Source of the DNA: Eubacterium sp.
GTDB taxonomy: Bacteria; Bacillota; Clostridia; Lachnospirales; Lachnospiraceae
DNA length: 62,245 nucleotides
NCBI GenBank assembly: GCA_022764165.1
Contig: JALERM010000153.1
Location: 1-62,245, forward strand
Direction: 5' to 3'
The notes beneath the pieces are model-generated. The model did not search any database. It saw only the letters and a list, made by a program, of their open reading frames with translations, and was not told where the DNA came from. Below, piece by piece: positions 40,913-49,935 of the stretch; position 1 is the stretch's first letter; every line of letters starts with the position of its first letter. The position numbers were made by a program, and so were the translations under genes.

Positions 40913-41584
40913 ATGAGTTATACAATTGCAATAGATGGACCGGCAGGAGCCGGCAAAAGTACGATCGCAAAAAAAGTTGCAAAGGAATTGTCGTTTATAT
41001 ATGTGGATACCGGGGCTATGTACAGAGCCATGGGACTGTATTTTCTGAGAAAAGGTATTGTACCGGAAAATGCAGCTGCTATTGAAGCTGCCTGTGATGA
41101 GATTCAGGTTTCCATCCGATATGAAAATGGGGAACAGCAGGTTCTCTTGAATGGAGAAAATGTATCAGCAGAGATTCGAAAAGAAGAAGTTGGAAATATG
41201 GCTTCGAAAACATCAGTAAACGGAAAAGTGAGAGAAAAACTGGTGGCTCTGCAGAGAGAACTGGCAAAGAAGGAAAATGTGGTGATGGATGGCCGGGATA
41301 TTGGAACACAGGTCCTTCCGGATGCTACTGCCAAAATCTATCTGACAGCCAGCTCCGCAGAGCGTGCCAGAAGACGTTATCTTGAACTGCAACAGAAAGG
41401 AACACCCGGAGTTCTGGAAGAGATTGAGGCTGATATTATTGAACGGGATCACAGAGATATGACGAGAGAAATCTCACCTCTTCGTCAGGCTGAAGATGCA
41501 GTTTTGGTGGATGCCTCTCATATGACGATTGATGAAGTCGCAGCAGCAGTTATTTCTGAGTTTGAGAAAAAGCGTACAGTCTGA
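40913..41584 (+). CDS. cmk: Cytidylate kinase
   Basis: A 223-residue nucleotide kinase that phosphorylates CMP and dCMP. P-loop Ile-Asp-Gly-Pro-Ala-Gly-Ala-Gly-Lys-Ser-Thr at residues 6-16, then Asp-Thr-Gly-Ala-Met-Tyr-Arg-Ala and Met-Asp-Gly-Arg-Asp-Ile-Gly-Thr. The C-terminal lid has Ala-Arg-Arg-Arg-Tyr-Leu-Glu-Leu. GAGGTG precedes the ATG. The cmk-ispH-rpsA order is a Clostridial hallmark. Confidence 0.95.
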   Translation: MSYTIAIDGPAGAGKSTIAKKVAKELSFIYVDTGAMYRAMGLYFLRKGIVPENAAAIEAACDEIQVSIRYENGEQQVLLNGENVSAEIRKEEVGNMASKTSVNGKVREKLVALQRELAKKENVVMDGRDIGTQVLPDATAKIYLTASSAERARRRYLELQQKGTPGVLEEIEADIIERDHRDMTREISPLRQAEDAVLVDASHMTIDEVAAAVISEFEKKRTV

Positions 41585-41620
41585 GACTTCACAGTATACG
41601 AAACGAATATGGAGAACAAT

Positions 41621-42481
41621 ATGGAAGAACGGACAATAAAGGTTGCAAAAACTGCCGGATTCTGCTTTGGCGTTAAACGTGCGGTTGAGAAGGTATATGA
41701 ACAGGTAGAACTTGGAAAAGAAAATATATTTACTTACGGACCGATTATCCATAATGAAGAGGTGGTGGCTGACCTTGAATCAAAAGGTGTCCGGGTTCTG
41801 GCCTCAAAGGAAGAACTGGAAATGCTGAGAGAGGGAACGGTGGTGATCCGTTCTCATGGCGTTCCGGAAGAAATTTATCAGCTGATTGAAGCAAAGGGAC
41901 TGGAATGTGTGGATGCCACCTGTCCTTTTGTGAAAAAAATCCACCGGATCGTGGAAAAAGAAAGTGATCATGGGCGTCATATTATTATCATAGGCAACGA
42001 CAAACATCCCGAGGTGGAAGGAATCAAAGGATGGTGTCATGGACCGGTTACTGTGATATCTGACGAAGAAGAGGCAGAAAATTTGGCGGTTTTACCGGAA
42101 GAAAAGCTGTGCATTGTGTCACAGACGACATTTAATTACAATAAATTTCAAGAATTAGTTGAAATTCTTGAGAAAAAGAGGTATGATAGAATTGTTTTAA
42201 ATACGATTTGCAGTGCAACAGAGGAAAGACAGCTGGAAGCACGGCAAATTGCCTGCGAAGCAGATACCATGATTGTCATTGGCGGCAGACATAGTTCCAA
42301 TACGCAGAAATTATACGAGATATGTAGAAAAGAATGTAAAAATACTTACTATATACAGACACTTGTTGATTTGGATACTAGGCCTTTTCAATGTATTGGT
42401 TGCGTAGGTATTACAGCGGGGGCTTCCACCCCAAATAATATAATTGAGGAGGTTCATAAACATGTCAGAATTAAGTTTTGA
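41621..42481 (+). CDS. ispH: 4-hydroxy-3-methylbut-2-enyl diphosphate reductase IspH
   Basis: The last enzyme of the MEP isoprenoid pathway, a 4Fe-4S protein making IPP and DMAPP. Cluster cysteines are in Gly-Phe-Cys-Phe-Gly-Val-Lys-Arg-Ala, Asp-Ala-Thr-Cys-Pro-Phe-Val and Asn-Thr-Ile-Cys-Ser-Ala-Thr. The catalytic Glu region and Ala-Ser-Thr-Pro-Asn-Asn are present. ATG 41621 is preferred to ATG 41609 because GGAG at 41611-41614 is then correctly placed. The 3' end overlaps rpsA by 20 bases. In several Clostridia the two are one fused protein; here they are separate. Confidence 0.94.
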   Translation: MEERTIKVAKTAGFCFGVKRAVEKVYEQVELGKENIFTYGPIIHNEEVVADLESKGVRVLASKEELEMLREGTVVIRSHGVPEEIYQLIEAKGLECVDATCPFVKKIHRIVEKESDHGRHIIIIGNDKHPEVEGIKGWCHGPVTVISDEEEAENLAVLPEEKLCIVSQTTFNYNKFQELVEILEKKRYDRIVLNTICSATEERQLEARQIACEADTMIVIGGRHSSNTQKLYEICRKECKNTYYIQTLVDLDTRPFQCIGCVGITAGASTPNNIIEEVHKHVRIKF

Positions 42482-43544
42482 ACAAATGCTGGAAGAATCA
42501 TTAAAAACAATCAGAAATGGGGAGGTTGTCGAAGGTACTGTAATCGATGTCAAAGAAGACGAGATTATTTTAAATATTGGTTACAAAGCTGACGGTATTC
42601 TTACAAAAGCAGAATACAGCAATGACGCATCCCTGGATCTTACCACTGTGGTAACACCTGGTGATAAGATGGAAGTAAAAGTGCTGAAAGTCAACGATGG
42701 AGAAGGACAGGTTCTTCTGACCTATAAGAGACTGGCAGCAGAAAAAGGAAACAAGAGACTGGAAGAAGCTTTCGAAAACAAAGAAGTTCTTACCGCTAAA
42801 GTTTCTCAGGTCCTGAATGGCGGACTGAGTGTTGTTGTTGATGAAGCAAGAGTATTCATTCCTGCAAGCTTGGTTTCCGATACTTTCGAAAAAGACCTGA
42901 GCAAATACGCTGATCAGGAGATTCAGTTCGTTATTACTGAGTTCAACCCGAGAAGAAGAAGAATTATCGGTGACAGAAAACAGCTTCTGGTTGCTGAAAA
43001 AGAAGCACAGCAGAAAGCACTGTTTGAAAGAATTGCAGTTGGTGATGTTGTAGAAGGTACTGTTAAGAATGTTACAGACTTTGGCGCATTCATCGACCTG
43101 GGCGGAGCTGACGGACTGCTTCACATCTCCGAGATGTCCTGGGGAAGAGTTGAGAATCCGAAAAAGATTTTCAAAGTTGGCGAAGCTGTTACCGTACTGA
43201 TCAAAGATATCAATGGTGACAAGATTGCCCTGAGCCTTAAATTTGCTGACAAGAATCCATGGCTGAACGCAGATGAGAAATATGCAGTAGGCAATGTTGT
43301 AGAAGGTAAAATCGCACGTATGACTGACTTTGGTGCATTCGTTGAACTGGAGCCGGGTGTAGATGCACTTCTTCATGTATCTCAGATTTCCAGAGAGCAT
43401 GTTGAAAAACCTGCTGATGTACTGAGCGTAGGACAGGTGATTACAGCAAAAGTTGTAGATTTCAACAGCGAAGACAAAAAGATCAGCCTGAGCATGAAAG
43501 CTCTGGAGACAGCTGCAGCACCGGCTGAAGAGACAGAAGAATAA
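42462..43544 (+). CDS. rpsA: Ribosomal protein S1 homologue, four S1 domains
   Basis: A 360-residue RNA-binding protein with four OB-fold S1 repeats at about 15-85, 100-165, 185-255 and 270-340. The last two are canonical (Thr-Asp-Phe-Gly-Ala-Phe-Ile/Val, Gly-Leu/Ala-Leu-Leu-His-Ile/Val-Ser). The first two are divergent, as in the four-domain S1 of Firmicutes. GAGGAGG at 42446-42452 inside ispH and ATG 42462 give a 20-base overlap. The codon use is strongly biased, in keeping with high expression. Confidence 0.93.
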   Translation: MSELSFEQMLEESLKTIRNGEVVEGTVIDVKEDEIILNIGYKADGILTKAEYSNDASLDLTTVVTPGDKMEVKVLKVNDGEGQVLLTYKRLAAEKGNKRLEEAFENKEVLTAKVSQVLNGGLSVVVDEARVFIPASLVSDTFEKDLSKYADQEIQFVITEFNPRRRRIIGDRKQLLVAEKEAQQKALFERIAVGDVVEGTVKNVTDFGAFIDLGGADGLLHISEMSWGRVENPKKIFKVGEAVTVLIKDINGDKIALSLKFADKNPWLNADEKYAVGNVVEGKIARMTDFGAFVELEPGVDALLHVSQISREHVEKPADVLSVGQVITAKVVDFNSEDKKISLSMKALETAAAPAEETEE

Positions 43545-43567
43545 TAGCCGGTTAATGATAAGGCTTT

Positions 43568-43599
43568 AAAAGGGACAGGTTTACATCCTGTCCCTTTTT
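43568..43599. terminator. Intrinsic terminator between rpsA and the converging yprB-like gene
   Basis: Bases 43568-43579 (AAAAGGGACAGG) pair perfectly with 43587-43598 around a seven-base loop, with A and T runs on either side, so it can work in both directions. The stop codon of the minus-strand gene (43581-43583) lies in the loop. Confidence 0.88.
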
Positions 43600-44687
43600 A
43601 TAATATTTCCCATCAGGTGTACCATATAAGCTGCCATTTTCTCTTTATCCCTGATCAGGTTTTCATCAGCTTCAAACCACTGAACTTCATCTTTGTATTC
43701 CCTTCGGAAAGAAGGTGTGAAAACTGTGGAAAACTGTGGAAGAAATATACCTTCTTTTTTCTGATAACAATTGGAAGCCTTTGCTTTTTCCCGATGTTCT
43801 TTGTCTACGTAGGTTCCCACACTTTTGTGAATGGCTTGATCTTCCAGAGGGAGATAGTAATAGTCTTTGTAATTTGGAAAAAAATACTTTCGTGTGCCGA
43901 ATTGCAGTGGAACTGATACAGTAATTAACCTGTCGGCGGTAGATAGCTGAAAATATTCACTTTCATGATACAAAGAACAAGGCAGTGCAAAAGGAAACGT
44001 CATTTCTAAAACATGCATCTGTTTTTGAACATTAGTGTTATCAGATATATAACGTATACAAATAAGAGAATGATCAAAATCCCCGGCGAATATCCGAGGG
44101 ATAGTAAGCAGCGAAAGCAGTGCTGTCATTCCCTCCACATCTTCTTTATTATGCAGCAAAAGCATAGCAAGAAGCTCTTCATCGCCGGATTTCAGGTATT
44201 CCTGATAGAAGTCAATCAGTTCCCCGCCGGTAAAGGTATCCTTTCGGTGAATTCCCAGATAAACTTCCAGATCTTTCTGACGCATATGGGTGAGTCCCAT
44301 ACAATTTTTAAAGGGAAGCATCCGGCGGTACAAGTCGATCTGTTCCAGATGTTCCCAGGACTGTTCCAATTGATAAAATGTGTATTTGTGCATCAGATAG
44401 GGAACATCAAAAGTGGCTCCGTTAAAGTGTATCAGATATTTATGTGCGTTCAGCAGTTCTGAAAATATTATTAGTACTTCTTTTTCTTCTGACGGTCTCT
44501 GGCAGAACCATTGTTTCATAATCCACTGGTCATTCTCAAATAGTACAATTCCGAGAAGATACAGATGAGACTGACGCCATGAAAGACCGGTGGTTTCTAT
44601 GTCAAAAAATAGACAATCCTCAGCAGGGATGTTTTCAGCTTCCAAAATCTCTGAGGGAAGGGTTATATGATATGTCTGTGTGATCAT
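43581..44687 (-). CDS. YprB-like ribonuclease H-fold (DEDD) exonuclease domain protein
   Basis: A 368-residue protein. DEDD motifs of the RNase_H_2 domain: Phe-Phe-Asp-Ile-Glu-Thr-Thr-Gly near residues 27-34, His-Phe-Asn-Gly-Ala-Thr-Phe-Asp-Val-Pro near 88-97, and His-Asn-Lys-Glu-Asp-Val-Glu-Gly near 179-186. B. subtilis YprB has this domain plus TPR-like repeats; here the C-terminal 170 residues are of no recognised family. A probable 3'-5' exonuclease of unknown substrate. Monocistronic, opposite to its neighbours. AAGGAGTATG lies before the start. Confidence 0.85.
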   Translation of the reverse strand: MITQTYHITLPSEILEAENIPAEDCLFFDIETTGLSWRQSHLYLLGIVLFENDQWIMKQWFCQRPSEEKEVLIIFSELLNAHKYLIHFNGATFDVPYLMHKYTFYQLEQSWEHLEQIDLYRRMLPFKNCMGLTHMRQKDLEVYLGIHRKDTFTGGELIDFYQEYLKSGDEELLAMLLLHNKEDVEGMTALLSLLTIPRIFAGDFDHSLICIRYISDNTNVQKQMHVLEMTFPFALPCSLYHESEYFQLSTADRLITVSVPLQFGTRKYFFPNYKDYYYLPLEDQAIHKSVGTYVDKEHREKAKASNCYQKKEGIFLPQFSTVFTPSFRREYKDEVQWFEADENLIRDKEKMAAYMVHLMGNIIKRDRM

Positions 44688-44773
44688 AACTGGACATACT
44701 CCTTGTGAATCAGCATTTTTTTATTGTATTGTTCTTATTATAGTACAAAAAATACGAAAAACATAGTGATTTT

Positions 44774-44801
44774 TTGGCAAAAATGAGTTATTATATATAA
44801 C
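44774..44801 (+). promoter_or_regulatory. Probable promoter for the membrane protein and rnf genes
   Basis: TTGGCA at 44774-44779 and TATAAC at 44796-44801 are separated by 16 bases, about 30 bases before the start codon at 44832. No other promoter is seen before rnfC, so it may drive the rnf operon too. Confidence 0.5.
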
Positions 44802-44831
44802 AGAATAATAAATATAGAGAGGAGTGTAGTA

Positions 44832-45728
44832 TTGTCGTACAAAATTTTGGGCGTGGACTTGTACCATATGATAAGCTGGTTCATCGTGTACAGTTTTCTT
44901 GGATGGGTATGGGAGAGCTGTTATGTATCCATAAAAAGTAAAAAATGGGTTAACCGTGGATTTGTCAATGGACCGTTTGTTACCATTTATGGTTTCGGTG
45001 CAGTGATAGTCTATGTAGTACTTCGGCCCCTGAGTGGACGGGTGGTGGAGTTGTATTTTCTGGGCGTTGCTCTGGCAACAGCTCTGGAGTATATAACCGG
45101 AGTGCTGATGGAAACTATTTTTCATACGAACTGGTGGGATTACAGCGATAAAAAGTTCAATTTTCAAGGTAAAATCTGTCTGGGAAGTTCAGTCGCATGG
45201 GGTTTTTTTACATTGTTATTGTTCTATGTGCTGCAGCCCCTGGTATCAGATTTTGTGGAAAAGGTTCCAAGAGATACGGGCATTGTACTGATCTATGCAT
45301 GGCTTGGGTATTATATGGTTGACTTTGGGTTCTCAGTTGCAGGAGCATTCGATCTGCGTGCCAAACAGCAGCAACTGGACAGGATCTGGGACGAATTTCA
45401 GGAATACCTTATCTCCAGCCCTCTGCATGAAGCGGCTTCAGAACTGAAAGACAAAGCAGAATTATATCGCCGGGAAGTTTCTGTCGGCAAAGTCAGTGAA
45501 TATCTTGAAAACAGAAGAGTCAAACTCAGAGAAAGTCTGGCACATCTGGAAGAAATGGGTATTCAGGAAAAAAGAGATGCTTTTCTTGAACGCTATGATG
45601 AATTTGCAGGTAAATATCTGGAAGCAAAAAGAAGCTTTCATCTGGGGTCCAGAAGACATCTTCGTGCGTACCCTAATCTGAAAAGCAAGGCGGCACGTTT
45701 AAAATTGAAAAAGGAACACAAAAAATAA
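44832..45728 (+). CDS. Putative ABC-transporter type IV family membrane protein
   Basis: A 298-residue protein. Residues 1-185 hold about five hydrophobic segments with Phe-Leu-Gly-Trp-Val-Trp-Glu, Asn-Arg-Gly-Phe-Val-Asn-Gly-Pro and Tyr-Ile-Thr-Gly-Val-Leu-Met-Glu, the pattern of PF06541 (putative ABC-transporter type IV). The last ~110 residues are a charged, probably coiled-coil cytoplasmic region. Start is TTG 44832 with GAGGAG nine bases before. No ATPase gene accompanies it, so a transport role is doubtful. It ends 17 bases before rnfC. Confidence 0.75.
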   Translation: MSYKILGVDLYHMISWFIVYSFLGWVWESCYVSIKSKKWVNRGFVNGPFVTIYGFGAVIVYVVLRPLSGRVVELYFLGVALATALEYITGVLMETIFHTNWWDYSDKKFNFQGKICLGSSVAWGFFTLLLFYVLQPLVSDFVEKVPRDTGIVLIYAWLGYYMVDFGFSVAGAFDLRAKQQQLDRIWDEFQEYLISSPLHEAASELKDKAELYRREVSVGKVSEYLENRRVKLRESLAHLEEMGIQEKRDAFLERYDEFAGKYLEAKRSFHLGSRRHLRAYPNLKSKAARLKLKKEHKK

Positions 45729-45745
45729 TAAAGGAGGAGACCATT

Positions 45746-47065
45746 ATGGGAGTACTTACATTCAAAGGCGGAATCCATCCATATGATGGAAAAGACTTGT
45801 CCAAGAGCAAGCCAATTCAGCCTCTGAACCCCAAAAATCAGCTGGCGTATCTGGTATCTCAGCATATCGGTGCACCGGCAAAACCGATTGTAAAAAAAGG
45901 CGATCGGGTTTTGATGGGCCAGATGATCGCAGAAGCAGGGGGATTTGTTTCTGCACCTGTTTATGCATCTGTGTCCGGAACAGTCAAAGGCATTGAGCCG
46001 AGACTTACGGCAACAGGAGGTACCTGTGATGCGATTATTGTGGAGAATGACGGTCTGTATGAGGAAGTGGAATATCATCCTACAGAGCATCCGGAGAAAC
46101 TTTCAAAAGAAGAAATCCGCAAAAAAATTCAGGATGCCGGTGTTGTCGGAATGGGTGGAGCCGGATTTCCTACTCATGTAAAGCTTTCACCGAAGGAGCC
46201 GGATAAGATTGATTACATACTGGTAAACGGAGCTGAGTGTGAACCGTACCTTACTTCCGATTACAGGAGACTTCTGGAAGAGCCGGAAAAAGTGATCGGT
46301 GGTCTGAAAGTGATTTTACAGCTGTTTGATCATGCAAAGGGTTGTATCTGTATTGAAGATAACAAACCGGACTGTATCGAGAAGCTGAGTAAAATGGTGG
46401 AAAATGAACCGCGGATTGAGGTAAAACCGCTGAAAACAAAATATCCTCAGGGTGCTGAGCGTATGCTGATTTATGCAGTGACCGGAAGAAGTATCAACTC
46501 TTCCATGCTTCCGGCTGATGCGGGCTGTGTGGTTGACAACGTAGATACTGTTGTTGCCGTTTATAAGGCCGTTGTGCTCGGACAGCCGCTGATGCACAGA
46601 ATTGTGACTGTGACAGGTGACGGAGTGAAAGACCCCGGCAACTTCTATGTGCCTGTAGGTATGGATTTCACAGAACTGCTGGAAGCTGCAGGCGGATTTA
46701 GCGGAGATGTGGAGAAAGTGATTTCCGGTGGTCCCATGATGGGATTTGCCATGTTTGATATCCATGTACCGGTGACAAAAACAACTTCTGCAATGCTTTG
46801 TCTGACAAGAGATGAAGTCTGTCACTCAGAGACCACAGCATGTATTAACTGCGGAAGATGTGTCAGCGAGTGTCCGGAACATCTGCTTCCGGCCAGACTG
46901 GCAACCTTTGCTGCTCATAAAGACCAGGAAAAGTTCCTGAAGTACAATGGTATGGAGTGCTGCGAATGTGGATGCTGCAGTTATGGATGTCCTGCTAAAC
47001 GGCCTCTTGCCCAGGATATTAAGTCCATGAGAAAAATTGTACTGGCAAACAGAAAGAAAAAATAA
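45746..47065 (+). CDS. rnfC: Rnf complex subunit RnfC
   Basis: The NADH- and FMN-binding subunit of the ferredoxin:NAD oxidoreductase. The 439 residues hold an N-terminal barrel-sandwich domain, a Complex I 51 kDa-like domain (Gly-Met-Gly-Gly-Ala-Gly-Phe-Pro-Thr-His near 137-146, Asn-Gly-Ala-Glu-Cys-Glu-Pro-Tyr near 168), and two 4Fe-4S motifs near 369-420 (Cys-Ile-Asn-Cys-Gly-Arg-Cys and Cys-Cys-Glu-Cys-Gly-Cys-Cys). There is no long alanine-rich C-terminal extension as in Gammaproteobacteria. AAGGAGGAGA precedes the ATG; rnfD is 12 bases downstream. Confidence 0.95.
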   Translation: MGVLTFKGGIHPYDGKDLSKSKPIQPLNPKNQLAYLVSQHIGAPAKPIVKKGDRVLMGQMIAEAGGFVSAPVYASVSGTVKGIEPRLTATGGTCDAIIVENDGLYEEVEYHPTEHPEKLSKEEIRKKIQDAGVVGMGGAGFPTHVKLSPKEPDKIDYILVNGAECEPYLTSDYRRLLEEPEKVIGGLKVILQLFDHAKGCICIEDNKPDCIEKLSKMVENEPRIEVKPLKTKYPQGAERMLIYAVTGRSINSSMLPADAGCVVDNVDTVVAVYKAVVLGQPLMHRIVTVTGDGVKDPGNFYVPVGMDFTELLEAAGGFSGDVEKVISGGPMMGFAMFDIHVPVTKTTSAMLCLTRDEVCHSETTACINCGRCVSECPEHLLPARLATFAAHKDQEKFLKYNGMECCECGCCSYGCPAKRPLAQDIKSMRKIVLANRKKK

Positions 47066-47077
47066 GGGGGAAGAGAC

Positions 47078-48034
47078 ATGAGCCAATTATTACACGTATC
47101 GTCCTCACCGCATGTCCGTGCCAGAATAAAAACAGAGGATATTATGAAGCTGGTTGTAATAGCACTGCTTCCGGCTACGCTGTTTGGTATTTATAATTTC
47201 GGAATGAGGGCACTGCTTCTGGTTTGTATTTCTGTTGCTACCTGCGTGGCTACGGAAGCAATCTATGAAACACTGATGCATAAAAAAATGACAATCAATG
47301 ATTTCAGTGCTGTTGTTACAGGTCTGCTGCTGGCACTGAACCTGCCGGCATCTGCACCCTGGTGGATTCCGATTATCGGTGGTGTATTTGCAATCCTGAT
47401 CGTAAAACAGCTGTTCGGCGGTCTGGGACAGAATATCATGAACCCGGCACTGGCCGGCCGTTGTTTCCTGCTGTTGTCCTTTACCGGATATATGACAGAC
47501 TTTAAAGCAACAGAAGGTTTTGGCAGAATCGTTGATACGGCATCCGGAGCTACTCCTCTGGCAGCTTTGAAAGCAGGAGAGCAGGTAGACATTCTCAGCC
47601 TGTTTATTGGCAATACAACAGGTACTATAGGTGAGACTTCTGCACTGGCACTTCTCATCGGTGCTGCGATTCTTCTGGGAACAAAAGTCATTGACTGGAG
47701 AATTCCGGGTACATATATCGCAAGTTTTATGGTATTTATTCTGATTTTCGGCGGCCATGGATTTGACGTTAACTTCCTTCTGGGACATCTGTTCGGAGGC
47801 GGTCTGATGCTTGGTGCATGGTTTATGGCCACTGATTATGTGACAACTCCGATCACCAAGTCCGGTCAGCTGGTCTATGGTGTGATCCTGGGAATCCTGA
47901 CAGGTCTGTTCCGTCTGTTCGGAGCATCAGCAGAAGGTGTATCTTATGCGATCATTTTCAGTAACCTGCTGATTCCGGTTATTGAACGTGTGACAGTACC
48001 TACTGCATTTGGTAAAGGAGGGAAGAAAGCATGA
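47078..48034 (+). CDS. rnfD: Rnf complex subunit RnfD
   Basis: Integral membrane subunit of 318 residues with about nine hydrophobic segments, in the NqrB/RnfD family. The covalent FMN site is Ser-Gly-Ala-Thr-Pro-Leu with Thr159 as the flavinylated residue. Gly-Gly-Leu-Gly-Gln-Asn-Ile-Met-Asn-Pro-Ala-Leu is conserved. Flavinylation requires ApbE, which is not encoded in this window. It overlaps rnfG by four bases. Confidence 0.95.
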   Translation: MSQLLHVSSSPHVRARIKTEDIMKLVVIALLPATLFGIYNFGMRALLLVCISVATCVATEAIYETLMHKKMTINDFSAVVTGLLLALNLPASAPWWIPIIGGVFAILIVKQLFGGLGQNIMNPALAGRCFLLLSFTGYMTDFKATEGFGRIVDTASGATPLAALKAGEQVDILSLFIGNTTGTIGETSALALLIGAAILLGTKVIDWRIPGTYIASFMVFILIFGGHGFDVNFLLGHLFGGGLMLGAWFMATDYVTTPITKSGQLVYGVILGILTGLFRLFGASAEGVSYAIIFSNLLIPVIERVTVPTAFGKGGKKA

Positions 48035-48645
48035 GTAACAAAATCGTGAAAGATGCCATTGCTCTGACCCTGATTACCATGGTGGCAGGTCTGGCACTTG
48101 GTGCTGTTCATGGCATTACAAAAGAGCCGATTGCACAGCAGGAAGCAAAAGCAAAGGCAGAAGCTTATGAAAAGGTATTTAAGACTGCTTCTGATTTTTC
48201 CGTTGTGGAGATGACGGATGAACTGTCTGCTTCTCTTCGGGAAAGTCTGGATACAGAAGGTTATAAGGCACAGGAGATTGAAGAAGTCATGGAAGCCAAG
48301 GATGATGGCGGCAATGTGCTGGGATATGCATTTACCGTGGTTACATCAGAAGGCTATGGCGGCGATATCAAGTTCTCCATGGGCGTTCAGAATGATGGTG
48401 TGTTAAATGGAATTGCTATTCTCTCCATTTCTGAGACTGCCGGTCTTGGTATGAATGCAACAACACCGGAATTTCAGGCGCAGTTTGTGGGCAAACAGGT
48501 TGACAAACTGGTTTACACAAAAAATGGTGCGTCTGCCGATAATGAGATTGATGCCCTGAGTGGTGCTACCGTTACCACCAACGCTATGACAAATGGTGTC
48601 AATGCGGGACTCTGTGCATTTCGTGTAATGGAAGGAGGGGAATAG
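48031..48645 (+). CDS. rnfG: Rnf complex subunit RnfG
   Basis: A 204-residue protein with one N-terminal transmembrane helix (about 8-28) and an extracytoplasmic FMN_bind domain. The flavinylation motif Asp-Ala-Leu-Ser-Gly-Ala-Thr-Val-Thr-Thr is at residues 174-183, Thr180 being the probable FMN attachment point. It carries electrons on the outer face of the membrane within the Rnf path. Confidence 0.94.
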   Translation: MSNKIVKDAIALTLITMVAGLALGAVHGITKEPIAQQEAKAKAEAYEKVFKTASDFSVVEMTDELSASLRESLDTEGYKAQEIEEVMEAKDDGGNVLGYAFTVVTSEGYGGDIKFSMGVQNDGVLNGIAILSISETAGLGMNATTPEFQAQFVGKQVDKLVYTKNGASADNEIDALSGATVTTNAMTNGVNAGLCAFRVMEGGE

Positions 48646-48646
48646 G

Positions 48647-49351
48647 ATGAAAGCGAATTCACCTGCAGAACGTTTATATAACGGTATTATAAAAGAAAAC
48701 CCGACTTTCGTGCTGATGCTTGGTATGTGTCCGACACTGGCTGTTACTACATCTGCGATCAATGGTCTGGGTATGGGACTGACTACCATGGTAATCCTCG
48801 CTATGTCAAACATGATGATTTCCATGTTGCGAAAAGCGATTCCCGATGGAGTTCGTATGCCGGCCTACATCGTAGTGGTAGCGTCTTTCGTAACAATTGT
48901 ACAGTTCCTTCTTCAGGGATTTATCCCCTCGCTGTATGATTCTTTAGGTATCTACATTCCGTTGATCGTAGTTAACTGTATCATTCTGGGACGTGCTGAA
49001 GCTTACGCTTCCAAGAATGGTGTCATCAGTTCTCTGTTTGATGGAATTGGTATGGGACTTGGATTTACGGTAGGTCTTACCTGTATCGGTATTGTCCGTG
49101 AATTGATCGGTTCCGGAAAAGTATTTGGCATCACATTATTTAATGGCGGAGCTACCATCTTTATACTGGCACCGGGTGCTTTCTTTGTTTTGGCCATGCT
49201 TGTTGCATTGCAGAATAAAGTAAAAGCAGGAAAACCACAGAAAACATCATCCGGACATGGATGCGGCGAAGGCGGCTGTGCTTCCTGTGCTAATACTCTG
49301 TGCGGAGGTCATCCGTCATCAGATCAGAAAGAAGGAGGAAAGAATGCATGA
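48647..49351 (+). CDS. rnfE: Rnf complex subunit RnfE with a cysteine-rich C-terminal tail
   Basis: Integral membrane subunit with six predicted helices and the conserved cysteines Cys28 (Gly-Met-Cys-Pro) and Cys111 (Val-Asn-Cys-Ile), which with RnfA hold a membrane 2Fe-2S cluster. The core ends near residue 195. A further ~40 residues carry His204, Cys206, Cys211, Cys214, Cys219 and His222 in a Gly-rich context, spacing Cys-X4-Cys-X2-Cys-X4-Cys. This tail is not part of the usual RnfE core and could bind a metal or cluster. Starts one base after the rnfG stop. Confidence 0.93.
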   Translation: MKANSPAERLYNGIIKENPTFVLMLGMCPTLAVTTSAINGLGMGLTTMVILAMSNMMISMLRKAIPDGVRMPAYIVVVASFVTIVQFLLQGFIPSLYDSLGIYIPLIVVNCIILGRAEAYASKNGVISSLFDGIGMGLGFTVGLTCIGIVRELIGSGKVFGITLFNGGATIFILAPGAFFVLAMLVALQNKVKAGKPQKTSSGHGCGEGGCASCANTLCGGHPSSDQKEGGKNA

Positions 49352-49923
49352 GAGAATTATTGATGATCGCAATTGGTTCTGCGTTGGTTAATAACGTAGT
49401 TCTCAGTCAGTTTTTGGGACTGTGTCCTTTCCTTGGTGTTTCAAAAAAGATGGATACGGCAGCAGGTATGGGTGGCGCTGTAGTATTTGTACTGACACTG
49501 TCATCCTTCTGTACCAGTCTGATCTACAAGTTCATTCTGGTTCCGACAAATATGGAATATCTGCAGACAATCGTATTTATTCTGGTAATCGCAGCTCTTG
49601 TACAGCTGGTTGAAATGTTCCTGAAGAAAACAATACCGGCACTTTACAAAAGCCTTGGTGTGTATCTTCCGCTGATCACCACCAACTGTGCAGTACTTGG
49701 TGTGGCACTTCTGAACGTACAGAATGACTACAATGTACTGGAAGGAACAATCAATGGATTTGCCACAGCAGTTGGATTTACCATTGCCATTGTCCTGATG
49801 GCCGGTCTGAGAGAAAAAATCGAGTATAATGACATTCCAAAACCTTTCCAGGGAATGCCGATCGTGCTGTTGACAGCCGGATTGATGTCCATAGCATTCT
49901 TTGGATTTTCCGGTTTGATTTAG
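49348..49923 (+). CDS. rnfA: Rnf complex subunit RnfA
   Basis: Integral membrane subunit of 191 residues and six helices, homologous to RnfE but inverted in the membrane. Cys26 (Gly-Leu-Cys-Pro-Phe-Leu-Gly) and Cys114 (Thr-Asn-Cys-Ala-Val-Leu-Gly) complete the shared 2Fe-2S site. ATG 49348 overlaps the rnfE stop, with GAAGGAGG in the end of rnfE; the longer frame from 49300 would start within the rnfE tail and is less likely. Confidence 0.95.
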   Translation: MRELLMIAIGSALVNNVVLSQFLGLCPFLGVSKKMDTAAGMGGAVVFVLTLSSFCTSLIYKFILVPTNMEYLQTIVFILVIAALVQLVEMFLKKTIPALYKSLGVYLPLITTNCAVLGVALLNVQNDYNVLEGTINGFATAVGFTIAIVLMAGLREKIEYNDIPKPFQGMPIVLLTAGLMSIAFFGFSGLI

Positions 49924-49935
49924 AGGAGGAGCAAT

